A stretch of DNA of 64,000 nt. It comes from Chionis minor. Its lineage: Eukaryota > Chordata > Aves > Charadriiformes > Chionididae. The notes under the pieces are model-generated. The model did not search any database and was not told where the DNA came from. It saw only the letters and a program-made list of their open reading frames with translations. Shown here piece after piece: positions 45,239-57,510 of this stretch. The position numbers and the translations under genes were made by a program. How positions within the stretch are numbered: the first letter of the stretch is position 1; every line of letters starts with the position of its first letter. The DNA lies in assembly GCA_013398295.1 (NCBI GenBank), contig VZSF01000632.1:135261-199260 (forward strand), in the 5' to 3' direction.

Positions 45239-48200
45239 TGCCTCTGACAGCAAAATCAGGTCCAAAGGGCTTTACATCATTTTGCTTGCAGTTGGGAAAG
45301 CATAAAAATGAAATGCAATTACATATGTGTACATAAGAAAGCAGAAACAGCAATCCTTTGTGCATTGAAAAGTGATCAAAAGAGGGTGTCCTTATTTTTT
45401 AATTTTTCTCCTGGTATTTCTTCCACACATGTAATTTCCTAACACAGTTGTAAGTACTGAAGTCCCTGCTGTAAAGCGCATGCCACAAACTAAAGTCAGA
45501 TAAATCAGAAGACATTAGTTTATTTCTTTTTCTCCTCCACCTACGACAGTGATAAGATGTAAGAGATAATCTGGTTCTTCAGGCACACCTGTTAATACCA
45601 TTTTCAATTGCGTTATCAGATGACATAAGCATAACGATACCAAATATTCCTGTCTATAGCATTTGCACTCCATTAATGGCTGAATGTCCAGCAGTTTCAG
45701 TCTAGCAAAAGAGACCCTGCCTGAGAAATTTGTAGTCTAAATAAGCAAAGATGGAGGAGCTATTCCAGGAGACCTTGCTGAGGGATTAAGTGATGTCAGA
45801 TTTTCTGGCAGGAAGCCTGTGGGAGGCCGGGGAGCCGAACCGAGGGCTGCGAACGCCCGGCAGCATCAGCCTCCAAATTGTTCTTTACCTGGCAGCTGCC
45901 CGCCAGAGAGAGGTGGTGGTTGCTAAATGAAAAGCAGATGGAGTTAAGTTTAGTTAAAGTAGACAGTCATAACAACAAAGAGCTCTCATCTAATCACCCA
46001 GTGGTAGTAGGGCTGAAAATGTAATCAAGTTATTTTCTATAAATCATTTTCACAAGATAAGAGGCCTAGCTATCCAGCATGGCTCACTAAGTGTTTACAC
46101 TGTAAACTTTCCTGCCCTCAGCACTACCCCTTCACTCTGAATTATTGCTTTAACGCATTTAATCATGAAATGTAACAGCCGGATAATAAGAACCCTGTAA
46201 ACTTCACCCTCCTTTCCTTTTAAATTAAATTATACACTGGTAGTAAAAACATGATTATTTGGAGGTTGCATTTATGAGAATTCTTACCTTCTGAGGGGGG
46301 CGGTAAGGAAAAAAAGAATTAAAAATTTTACTTAATAGAGAAAATAGCTTGTGGAAATAATTACACAACTTGCACAGCATCTGTATTTAACAGTGCTATA
46401 TTCGAGCCCATAGAAGCAGGCAAGCAGTCTGTCTTTCAGACAGGTGACTATATAAAGCGTCTCAGTTATAGTACTAATTTACTAATATATTGCCAAGATA
46501 AAGTGATTGAATCTGCTGAAGAGAAGAGGCAGGGGAGGATGCTGATAAAGTCTATTGTAATGAGGAACAATAATGGGTAGAGCAGTTTATTAACAAACCC
46601 CACAGGTCACTGCACAGCAATAGCAGCAAAGCAGTAAAAAGGAAATTCAATCATGTTCTGTTAGAGCTCGCAGCATGCACCGAACCTCCTCATTAGGCGG
46701 GTTCACAGTTCTCCAAACTGGAAAGGTCATCTGCAAATGGGAGAGATGGGGAGTGGAGACTTACTGCTTCAGCTGCACCTCGGCCTGACTCCAGCTCACA
46801 TCCAGCCAGCTCTTCTGGTTTCCTCCATTTGGGGTTTTTAAAGATTTTCAAGATTAACACGTTTCTGTTTACAGTCCGTGTTCCCATTCAGCTCCGGGAT
46901 CTTACAGGCTGGCCAGACCAACAGCTTTCCCTGCAGCCCCATTCCCTTACAAAGAAGGCAATTGAAAAGAATGATTCACTCCAATATTAAATAAACTCCT
47001 GTCCACTCAGGTCACAGCCTTAGCCTCAGGCGGATCTAAAGTAAATAAAGGAGTTGGATGACAGTGCATTTTTACTTAGTTTGTTTAAAGTTGTACATTG
47101 TTTTCCTGGAAAGAAAAAGCACTTTCCCTTAATTTGAGTTCTTGCATTGCAATGGTGCTGGAAAATGGTGATATTTGCCAGACGGATGTGCCCCAGAGCT
47201 GCCCTGAGAGCTCAGGTCTATCAGAAGAGAGAAACAGGGTTGCTACTTACGTGAGCTCTTGCAGATGAGTTTCTCTTTCTAATTCATGAAGTCATGTTAA
47301 TTATACAACTGGATGCATACAGCCCTTTAAGCATGGGCAACAGAAGCAAAACAGCAAAAGAAAGGGAGCTTCTTTCAATTTCAACAGTTAATTTTCCGAG
47401 GATTTAGATGCTTGCCTCATTTGGTATCCAGCATCTTGCGCCTGTTGAAATAATTGATTTGACAGAAACATCTAAAAAATCTTAGTTAAACCCATTCTAA
47501 AAGACTATGTTAATGAAATTCAGCCCATGAAACAGCCTTGTTTGGTACAGTAGTTTCTATTTTCCTCTCCTACAGTTTAAAATCTGACAATGCTGCAGCA
47601 AACAAACAGCAGATGGGATCGTAACAGGGCTTTTAGAATAATGAGTATCTGTGATTCTGCACTAAGACTCAGCCTCTGACCTTGGACGGCATCTAGGGTG
47701 CTCGTAATGCCACTAAAAAAATAAGTCGGATTGCTGTTTTTCTCACACACAAGTAAAATACTGTCAGCATAGTGTGCAGGAGTCTGCTTATGTTGTATAT
47801 CAAGGGCAGGCGTTTGTCTGAGCTGGAGGAGAGGGGGAGAAAGGGAAGTTGTAGGAAGATGTCAGCACAGTGCTGGGCCAGAGCTGTAAATCCTGGGGAT
47901 GGGATTTATGAGCAGGGGCTCGATGCAGTGTTGCAAACTCCCAGGGCTCCGAGGCAGCCCACAGAGGGGCCTGAGAGAGAACTCGAGTTAGCTTCGAGCA
48001 CAGATGGAGTGAGCCTGCCTCTGTCCAAAATCTACAGAGGCTCTCTCATCCCGCCAGGAAGAAAGGAAGGAAATGTGAATAGATGCATCAAAGTCCAGTC
48101 CACGCAAGCATCTCCCTGGGGTGTCAGACTAGCTGTGAGAAACACTCCCTGGGATCATAGTCATGCAGGGTTTCGCTCACTCCTCACGGGGCTGTTTGTA

Positions 48201-50171
48201 GGTTTTATCCCAGGAAGATTTCATAAGGAAGGTGTACTTGTTCTAGCCAGCCAAAACCAGGGTCTGTTCCTCAGGCCACTTTTCCCACGGTAACAGGGTG
48301 AGTCTCCCCCAGCTACTCCTGGGTCTTCAAGTCCCAACTGTGTGAATCCCAGCGGTGCGGAGCACCCATACCTGCGGATCCATCAGCTCTTGGGGCACAG
48401 GGTCAGGCCCCCTCAGCCAGGGATGAGCCTACGATGGGGTCTACCATCTGGCAGATGCGCTCTGCAAAGCAGCAGCCCAGCTCCACTGGGCTGTCTTCCC
48501 AAGACCCGAAAATTGCCTGGATAAACAATGGAAATGGCAAACTGTCCAAGGTGACTCTTTGCAGGTTTGCAGACATCCCTGCCTTCCCCCGGGGGGAATT
48601 TAAACAATTACACCCGACAAACTGGGCTGCTCAGCTAAAAATTCTCTGGGAGCGTGCTTAGGCTGGCAGCTAAATTAGAGGGAACGCATCTCCCTGCATT
48701 ATTAGAAGTAACAGACTTGCTTTTTTTTTAATTTACTTTTACTATTTCCTTTGCAAATTGCTAGGCACTTCTAAACACAAACCGGTTTTGCCTTTTCAAC
48801 TTTCTTCACATTACAGCCCAGCTAACTCCATTAGCAAATAAAGTAAATAGCCAAAGCACTTATGAAAGTCTAAATTCCCCGAAGGTAATAACTGTATAAA
48901 ACACATGGGAGTTGTTATTTCAAGGCAAGGAAATGGAAAGCTTTTAGTTTATCATTAAGCCGACTTAGTATTTTGGTAGGCCTTGGCACTATTTATTAAC
49001 AATTTATAAAGTCAGACCAGGGCGAGTCGACGTAAGTGATACATATTTTTGTACTGATACGCAGTACTTGTGCTATTTGTCCTGAACTCCATGTAAACTG
49101 TGCTTAATAAGCTCTGACTTGGCTTTTCCCATTAAACTGTTTGCCTGTGGGAAGTGAACTCAAGTCACTGCAAGTTCCTGCAAGAATTCCCCTTCAATGC
49201 GGTAATGGTGCCATTAGTCCAGAATTCAGTATTTAGAAGCTATTCCAGTATGAGGAGCCTTTGAGCTCTCACAAAAGGACTAGAAGGTGATACAACCTTA
49301 TGCAGGAAGGAGCAGGGATGAATAAGTAAGAATGAAAAACACCCCACAAAGGGGAAAAACAAGATAAGACACTGTCATAGATATGATCCCAGAGCAACCT
49401 AAATCCATCAGCTCATGATGCAAGGCCATGCAGGTTCCATCTTTTGCCTGACATGTTTTCTAGCTCTAGCCAGACTTTTCTGGTCCCATCTTTTAGTCTT
49501 TACATTCTTCCTTTCCCTGAATGCTCTTTCATTTTTGACAGTTCCTGTGTTGCAGTGGTTAGACCAACAGTTCCTTTTGTATTTTATCTTCTTGTTCTTT
49601 CATCGCTGGTATCTAACACTAACTCCTTCATGCTGATAGCTTCCTGTGTCATCACTGTTACTATATTCCTTGGAAGAAGATATACCATGCCCTAACATAA
49701 GCTGAGATGATGAATTGGTGTCTCAGGCACAAGCAGATATCTTGTCCCCTGCATTAGTTCTTTTAACATATTTGCAATGCTCAGCAAAACTGTGAAACTT
49801 TATTCATGAAAACTCAAATTTGTTCCCCTTACTTCTGGCATTGGTTAGTGAGTTTGGTGCTTTTATATGGAAAAACTCTTCTTATGAGATGACCACCTGA
49901 AGCCTCACTCACTCTGTTGCATACATGTGCCACCTCAGGGAGGACAAAGAGCAGACACCAGGATGTGTGTAGCAGTTTCCTTCTGGAGTTCCTGCAGTGC
50001 TCATGCGCTTCCTATAAGTGGTCACAAACTGACTGGCATTGCTCAAAAATCTACCAGTCTACAAATGCTCATGGCAACAAATGTCTAGCAATGGAGATGT
50101 TTACATTAGTGCTGTCCTGAGTACAACCAGACTGGCATTAACTGATTCTGTGATCCTGTGATTATTGACTG
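45239..50171. other. Unique noncoding DNA, 4.9 kb, with conserved-looking blocks and a GC-richer patch
   Basis: No gene recognised. At about 45870-46500 and 48690-49060 the sequence is AT-rich, free of simple repeat and dense in TAAT/ATTA cores, similar in texture to vertebrate conserved noncoding elements. At 47770-48660 the base composition is visibly richer in G and C and holds the longest frame outside the repeats, 173 codons (47772-48293, +), with no motif that I know. The last 60 bp contain ATTCTGTG-like units that may be an eroded CR1 tail. Confidence 0.45.
47772..48293 (+). CDS. Open frame of 173 codons, probably not a gene
   Basis: This is the longest ATG-to-stop frame outside the retroelements. 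The predicted peptide is rich in R, G, L, P and S, with no signal peptide, no clear membrane segment and no family motif. The surrounding sequence is richer in G and C, which lengthens chance open frames. There is no obvious splice structure, core promoter or nearby poly-A signal in a plausible place. I list it only because it stands out in length; the more likely reading is chance. Confidence 0.08.
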   Translation: MCRSLLMLYIKGRRLSELEERGRKGSCRKMSAQCWARAVNPGDGIYEQGLDAVLQTPRAPRQPTEGPERELELASSTDGVSLPLSKIYRGSLIPPGRKEGNVNRCIKVQSTQASPWGVRLAVRNTPWDHSHAGFRSLLTGLFVGFIPGRFHKEGVLVLASQNQGLFLRPLFPR

Positions 50172-51163
50172 GCTGATCACAAGTGGTGTTCCCCAGGGCT
50201 CAGTATAGGTGCCGGTTCTCTTTAATATCTTTATCAACAACCTGGACAAGGGCATTGAGTGCACCCTCAGTAAGTTTGCATATGACACCAGATTGGGTAG
50301 GAGTGTTGACCTGCTTGAGGGTGTGAAGGCTATACAGAGGGATCTGGACAGGCTGGATCGATGGGCTGAAGTCAATGGTATGAGATTCAACAAGGCCAAG
50401 TGCTGGGTCCTGCACTTGGGTCACAACAACCCCATGCAGCACCACAGGCTTGGGGAGGAGTGTCTGGAAAGCTGCCTGGCAGAAAAGGACCTGGGGTATG
50501 CCGATTGACAGCTCGCTGAAGATGAGCCAGGAGTGTGTCCAGGTGGCTAAGTAGGCCGATAGCATCCTGGCCTGTAACAGAAATAGTGTGGTGAGTAGCG
50601 CTAGGGAGGTGATCGTTTCCCTGTAATTGGAACTGGTGAGGCCCCACCTTGAGTACTGTGTTCAGTTTTGGGTGCCACTGTATAGGAGGGGCTCTGAGGT
50701 GCTGGAGTGTGTCCAGCAAAGGGTAATGAAGCTGGTGAGGGCTCTAGAGAACAAGTCTTATGAGGAGCAGCTGAGGGAACTGGGATTGTTTAGCCTGGAG
50801 AAAAGGAGACTGAGAGGAGATCTTCTCACTCTCTACAACTACCTGAAGGGAGGTTGTAGCAAGGTGGGGGTTGATCTCTTCTCCCAAGTGGCAAGAGACA
50901 GAACAAGAGGAAACAGCCTCAAGTTATGCCAGGGGAGGTTTAGATTGATATTAGGAAAAACTTCTTCATGGAAACGGTTGTCAAGCATTGGAACAGGCTG
51001 CTTAGGGGAGTGGTGGAATCGCCATCCCTGGAGGTATTTAAAAGATGGGTAGATGTGGTGCTGAGGGACATGGTTTAGTGGTGGTTTTGGCAGTGTCAGG
51101 TTGATGGTTGGACTTGATGATCTTAAAGATCCCTTCCAACCAAGATGATTCTATGATTGTATG
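50172..51163 (+). mobile_element. CR1 LINE, 5'-truncated
   Basis: The copy begins within the reverse transcriptase at the 'SGVPQGS' block (50185), followed by a stop, then '[27 protein letters not shown]' where the active site reads AYD instead of ADD, and '[20 protein letters not shown]' (frame 50209-50508). A frame of 141 codons (50627-51052) carries '[10 protein letters not shown]', '[19 protein letters not shown]' and '[14 protein letters not shown]'. It ends with the same 1-nt deletion as the minus-strand copy at 43.8-45.2 kb. The 3' UTR ends in ATTCTATGATTGTATGG at 51163. Compared with that inverted copy, 2 of 312 positions differ at 50743-51054, while the bases on both sides differ at about 10-15%. 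Confidence 0.94.
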
Positions 51164-53857
51164 GTTTTTAAGGTATCTTCCTTAATATGTCACTATTTGC
51201 TACTCGCTAATTCTTTTGACAGTCTAAAGATATCTTGGTTCTTTGATTCTTCAGTTAGAGACATGCATCCATTTGTGGCATCATGCAGTACAAGAGGCTC
51301 TGGGCCTGAGTTTGTAGGCATTATAGACAGTTTTCCGAGCCACAATGCATGCTACTAAGACCAATGTCATTCTCCAGAGACTGGACAGCAGAACTGACTT
51401 TTACAGAATGTTTTTTTGTGTGCATGGTTAATTTGCTGAAGTTCACTTCCTGAGTTTGGAGGAAGCAGAGCCCTGGGTATGGGTGTCTTGATGGTAGGTC
51501 TGAGAGAAAATTTGCAAAGTTATTCTGGAATTACATACAAATTTAAATGAAACAAGAAGGGAAATCAACAGCCTATAAGCTTCCTGTTTTAGATTATTTA
51601 ATTTCTCATTCTTTCCACTCTTTGCGTAGTGGGACTGTTCAAGTCTGAGATGACAATTATGAATAGCAATTAGTGGAATATGCTGCCTGTTAACTTTGTC
51701 ACAGCCTATGTTATGAAACACATGAGGAAAAACTATAATGATTTAGTATCTACCATCTGCCAGTGCTTCTGTAGTAATCCATTTCAGAAACAAAAATTGA
51801 AATGACGTAAATAGAGGGAGGAAAAAAACCAACACTTTGTTCTTCTTCCCTTCCAACAGGACACTGCAAAGGCAGGCGTTTTATATGTTTAGGTGTAGTA
51901 CAAACCTTCTGTTTTTATTACAAATGTCTATTAAAAAAAAAATATATTTTTAGAAATGTAGCGCAAATTTGAATTACAAATAGAATTAGAAATCTGTGAT
52001 ATAGAAGTTTCATCTTACGTCACCCATTGCCCATTTCTCTCCAATAACTGCAAAAGGAATCAAGATGATTAATTCAGATGCAGAGATGTGCGTTATGAGT
52101 ACTTCAGTTCAGTTACAGGCTTTCTACTTTCCAATGAAATGGAAATGACTGGATTAAGTTTATTGAAAGCAGACAGTCTTCTGCTGTTCGTCTCTGTTAC
52201 TGAAATGTAATAAGACTGTACCAGGACTGTTCCACCAGCCCCTCCTCCTCACACTGAGAACTGGTTTTGTTGATTCTCTTTTTTTATAAGAATTTCATTT
52301 GTAAAGTAACTCTCAGTTTGCTTGTAAACGAGTTTACTTCTTTCTGTATTGGTACCTTCTATCAGATTGTATTCCCCTTAGGGAACAGAAATATCCTTCA
52401 CATTTCTTTCCCAATCTACTGTGCTAAGCACACTTTTTCCTTTCCTTTACTTGTTCAAGGTCAGGTCTAGATCCAGACGTCTGTTTTCAACATCATATTT
52501 TGTACGGTGCTTCTCAGATTATGCTCTGTGGGAGCAGGAGTGGGCGGGATGTGAACAATTCACAGAGTATTTAAAGAACAGGTTGCACCTTTCTTGCTTG
52601 TTATTACAGCCAAGTTGTTACAAGTTCCTAGAAATGTCTCCATTTCCATCTAAAGTCCATAAACAACTTCCTTTGGAAATGTTTGAAAATATGGATTACT
52701 TCAGTACTTGACTATCTACTACAAGTGTTTTCCTGATCAAATATCGCAGGCTTTCCATGAATGCACACAGGCTAATGAACTCCAAGCTCGCTCAAGTGCA
52801 GGAGCTGTATTATCGTGATTGCTTGATGATTTTACATCTGTAGGCTAAAAGCTACGTAATTTAGTGTTCACAGGAGATAAATAGCTATGGCTCTATGTCT
52901 GATTGTGTTGTCAGCCCATATGACATGCATATTTTTGGGGGCAAAGATATGACATGCAAGGCCAGGCATTATTTCTTTCCTCTTTGCACCCCCCTGCTAT
53001 TAGGTCCAAGAATGACCAGCTAAACCTTGTTAATATTGAGTTCTTTGCAGCGCTTTGGTGTTCAAATCCCCATCAGAAAGAATAAATATCCTCACATTAA
53101 AAGCCTGAAAAGAATCTTTATCCGGATAAAAAATTCACCCCAAACTTGACTTGATTTCTTTGTTAGATGAGTTAGACCATTTTCTCTTGCCCTGCAAACT
53201 TCTGCATGTAATTCTACATTTCATAATTTTCCCCACTTCCAACTATTTATCCTTCTACATAGAATTAGAAGGCCAACCTTGTAGTAGCTCCATCCACCAC
53301 ATGCTTGTTTTCTAAAAGAGGATTTTGGTGGTCGTTTTTGCTGGCTAGGGGAAAATCACATACCACCTTTATGAAAGAAGTGTTTGCTTTTTATGCCTAG
53401 CAAACTCCTTGAAAATCTTGCCTTCCTGAGTTAAAGAGGAGGATAAGAAAGAGGAAACAGGCAGCAAAATCATTGCTAAAGGGCACAATTGCTGTTAGGG
53501 GGGCAGTCTTGATGTAGGATAGGAACTTCCCTTAGACATGCAGTTATACACAGAATTAAGCTCAGAAATACTGGGCACCATCATTGAAAAGCAGTGTAAT
53601 TTAATTTACTGTCCCTTTTCTGTCATTCTCTGACCCGGAGAGGTGAGTAGCCTCTCTGCTAGCACCAGCCCTGCAGTGCTCCTCGCGCTGGCACTGGGAT
53701 GCTGAGCAGGGACCTGTGTCCCCTCGCAGAGGCACGGAACCAGCTTTTTACTATGGACACTTCCCAGTCCATACAGATGGGGTAGGAATGGTCAGATCCA
53801 AAGGGAGTGAGAAGTAACAACCAGAAGTTTCAAAGGAACAGAAAGCTTTTAAGACTT
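51164..53857. other. Unique noncoding DNA, 2.7 kb
   Basis: AT-rich, no gene recognised. The largest frames are 92 codons (51443-51721, -) and 96 codons (52421-52711, +), without known motifs. Confidence 0.55.
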
Positions 53858-54306
53858 TAGAAGGGCAACGAAACTGGTGAAGGGTCTAGAGAACAAGTCT
53901 TATGGGGAGCAGCTGAGGAAACTGGGGCTGTTGAGTCTGGAAAAGAGGAGGCTGAGGGGAGACCTTACCACTCCCTACAACTACCTGAAAGGAGGTTGTA
54001 GCCAGGTGGGTGTTGGTCTCTTCTCCCAGGTAACAAGTGAGAGGACAAGAGGAAATGGCCTCAAGTTGTGCCAGGGGAGGTTTAGATTGGATATTAGGAA
54101 AAACTTCTTTACCAAAAGGGTTATCAAGCATTGGAACAGGCTGCCCAGGGAAGTGATGGAATTGCCATCCCTGGAGGTATTTAAAAGACGGGTAGACGTG
54201 GTGCTGAGGGACATGGTTTAGTGATGGTTTAGGCAGTGTTAGGTTTATGGTTGGACTCAATGATCTTAAAGGTCTCTTCCAATCTAGGTGATTCTATGAT
54301 TCTATG
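53858..54306 (+). mobile_element. CR1 LINE 3'-end copy with intact C-terminal frame
   Basis: About 450 bp of CR1. The 114-codon frame 53877-54221 reads '[28 protein letters not shown]', '[28 protein letters not shown]' in consecutive blocks, and '[21 protein letters not shown]', ending at the usual ORF2 stop. Unlike the copies at 44 and 51 kb it keeps the G in the RLDIRKNFF block, so the reading frame is undisturbed to the end of ORF2. The 3' end is GATTCTATGATTCTATGG at 54306. Only the end of ORF2 is present, so it cannot make an active protein. It serves as a useful outgroup, at roughly 88% to the copy at 50.7 kb. Confidence 0.93.
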
Positions 54307-57300
54307 GCTCTGCCTTCAGAGCAGCCATTTGTAATGCTGCCTCCAACTTTCCTCCCTGCTTTGCAGGGATGGGCACGCTGGCCATGGTGGGACCTCCAAA
54401 ACATGGCCCTTCTGGAAAAGAGCACTGCACACTCTCCTGCATTTATTTGGCATTCATTTACCCCAATTCTCCTGCTGGGAGGGCCACGTCACATTACAGT
54501 GTGTACAGAGGACAAAGTACTTCTCAATACCACATATTCTTCTGAAGTCTGTTGCACAAAAGAGGAAAAAGACAGAAAGTTCAGCAACACAAATATTCTG
54601 CTGTGCTTTTACTGGGACTGAGAGAAATCCTGCAAGGTAGGCACTGGCTTCCAGTCTCCCTTTCCCATCCTGACATTTCCAGTTTGACCAGAATAGTCAT
54701 GAAACTATTATGAAGTGCAAAGGGATTCCTGTAAGAGTTGATCTATATTTGCATGAAATTCTATTGTGAAACAGGAGTTTTTTGAGATAAGAAATCGACT
54801 GTCCTCATGGTGAAACAAGATCATTTATTATTTAACCCTGGGATGGGAGAGGGGGAGAAAAGAGAAAATTATTATTTAGCTCCAAGCTGAGAAAGATATT
54901 TACTAATCTTACGCTCCACTGTCTCTTCTGCTACCTCTTCTCCCCTTTGCCCATGTTTTCTGGCAAGCCTGTTTAGATGTCAGGTTTCACCATTTTTTTC
55001 TTCCTGTTCTGTAATGTCATTAACAAGAACTTCATCAGGAACACCCACTTCACACACTATGTACCTGAAGATATTATACATACACTCTATACATTAATAT
55101 ATTATATATACACTATATACAATGATAATTGAGTGACATTCAGGTTTTCTAAAAGTGCCACCATTCGTGTTGTTATTGGCTGCAGCATCTTTTGCATGAA
55201 ACATTATGAGTCTGTTTTGCAGCATCTATTCAGCCCTGGGAAGGGGAGAAGGAAGGGAGGAGAAATGGGCACTTTACAGCTTTTTAGGCAGAGCCTCTAA
55301 TTACCAATAATGCAAGAGACCATAACTTTTGAGAAGGCCACGGTAAGGACATGGGAAGATCCTCCCTGCGGTATTTGCGGGCCGCTGTGCAGATGCCTGA
55401 CTGCTCTTTTCTACTCCGCTCTCAGGCAGATATCTTTCAGACCCTCCACTAATCAATACTAATCACGTATGCCATCTGCTAGACACGCAGATTACGCAGC
55501 AGGACCAGCACTTTCAGCAGGGCTGGCTGAAGCGACACACATAGCTCCTGCCTCTGGAAATCAGGCTGCTCAACATCCAAAGCTTCCTCTGAGCGCGGTG
55601 AAGCCCTGCGACTCGGGAACTGGCTGCAGTAGCCAGCGCGCAGTGTTTGAGGGTCCCCACCAGCATCACAGCAGTGACCCAGCTTCCCAGAAGGTTTCCA
55701 CGCATTTACAGCTGAGGTGTCCTGTAATATCTGGTCCTTCAAATCTATGTACTGCTCAGATAAGCCACCGACAGAAATATGAACAGGTATCATGGCAGTT
55801 CTGTGACGGTTCTCTGTTTCTATAGGTAAGATGCAGAAGAGCTGCCTGCAAACAGTACGTATGAAGCTCCTAAATTTACAATCTGATCTAAGAATCATCT
55901 GCATGATGTCCTTTCTTAAAGAATAGCTTACACCTTAAAAAAAATAAATATATATATTTGAGAGAAGAATTCAAAGACTAAAATTTATCTAAAGTCCTTT
56001 CAACCTTCAGCTTTTCATTTTTACTAATTTTATGAGACGTTTATATTCCTGCGCATTCTGCATAGAGATAAGCATTTTTTATTACATGCTGTAGTTTACG
56101 GGATCATTGTTCAAACACGACAATGTCTCCATAAATATGAGAGCCCAGAATTTTTTGTTTAAAGGTTTAATAACTTCATTTACTATAATACTCAAATTTT
56201 ACAGTCCACATTACAGGCAACTTTGAAGCACTGCGTAAAATATTTATACCAGGCCTAGATGCGGCAGTTACATTTGTGATTAGAGTTTTATTCCTGTTAA
56301 TTATAAATCAAACATGCAGGGGTGATTGTTTCTTTTTTCCCTTGGCAAGAATATTTGCAATAAAACTGTCTTTGCTCACAGTCCGTCTGACAGCTCACCA
56401 ATAGCATCAAGCTTCAAATCACAAAGAAAATCCCCATATAAAACCCACAAATTTTTATTCCACGGTGGTTTTCAAGGTCCCTTGGTCTCCTTCAGACCTA
56501 CCACTTGACTTTGGCTTTGCATAAATTGTAGAGCCTCGTCTGAGTGGAGTTCATGACGAGTAATGGCACCATAACTCTTTATTGGTACTCATCTGGGTGG
56601 CCAGATTTTCCTGCTATAGGCTATCTGCAATCAGCCATGCTGCCCATGTTCTTTCATAGTACACCAACACAAGTAATGATCATTTCGATACTTGGGTGAA
56701 GGCTATAACTGCGTTCCACTGAAAACTAACCTACTTGCTTTGCTAAATAAAGTAGGAATTCCAAACCCCTCACCTTGAACATGAATCTTGACTTTGATTC
56801 TGCCAACCCTGACAGCTCAAAACCAGCCATTCCATCTCTTTCTGTACCTGAAGGCCGTTTAGCCCTATTAACACAAATAAGTCATTTTCTGCTGCCATCC
56901 TACAAGTTGAGTTGTACACTCGTGTAACTTCACAGTCTGTTCTCCCTTTATAAGTATGACTAATTCAACCTAACAGAAATGCAAAATGCTCTATAAATTA
57001 TTGAGAATGACATCTGTGATAATGCTAGTATACTTGTTGTAAGTCAACTATACTCCTCTGTACTGTCTTCAGTCCTATTTCTCCTTGCTCAAAGCGTACA
57101 CTGGCTCTACATCTTCACACTTGTACAGCTGCAGAAGAAATCGTTTAGTCAGATTTGATTTTTTTTAACAAACATGTACAAATGGACCATCATATACTCA
57201 CTGGTGCTGAATAGCAAATACATAATTAATGCCACAGTGCTAAAAGTCTTCACAGTACACACATGTAAGAGTGGATGTCATCATTTTAATAGCACACACT

Positions 57301-57442
57301 GTTTTATACAGCATTGAAACTTCAGCTGAGTCCCTCATCTCTTAGAAACGAACTTAAAATTTTGTTCTTTGTGAGGTCGAATTTCCTACTATTATAGGAC
57401 ATAATTCTATTAGAAAAATAAACTACTAAGATGAACTTGTAT
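54307..57442. other. Unique noncoding DNA, 3.1 kb
   Basis: No gene recognised. At 55469-55904 two open frames overlap on opposite strands (118 codons +, 141 codons -) in a locally GC-richer patch; neither has a known motif. An AT-rich simple tract lies at 55070-55122. Confidence 0.5.
55070..55122. repeat. AT-rich low-complexity tract (TATA/TACAC)n
   Basis: TATACA, TATATA and TACAC units alternate over about 50 bp. Likely a degenerate dinucleotide microsatellite. Confidence 0.75.
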
Positions 57443-57510
57443 AGAATCGTAGGTTGTATAGAATTTAGGTTGAAAAAGCCCCTTAGGATCATTGAGACCA
57501 ACTAAATGAG
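57443..57510 (-). mobile_element. Short CR1 3'-terminal relic
   Basis: The + strand shows a reverse-complement CR1 end: 'tagaatcgtaggttg' and 'tagaatttaggttgaaaaag', followed by 'ccttaggatcattgagacca', matching the terminal 60 bp of the other copies in diverged form. Nothing upstream in the element remains. Confidence 0.6.

Noticed and set aside
50387..50719. 110-codon minus-strand frame
   Set aside because: Antisense shadow of the CR1 copy on the + strand.
53886..54260. 124-codon minus-strand frame
   Set aside because: Antisense to the 114-codon CR1 frame that carries the recognised motifs.
55825..55870. TTTCTATAG|GTAAG as an exon boundary
   Set aside because: Acceptor and donor signals abut each other directly, leaving no exon; no suitable partner sites are near.
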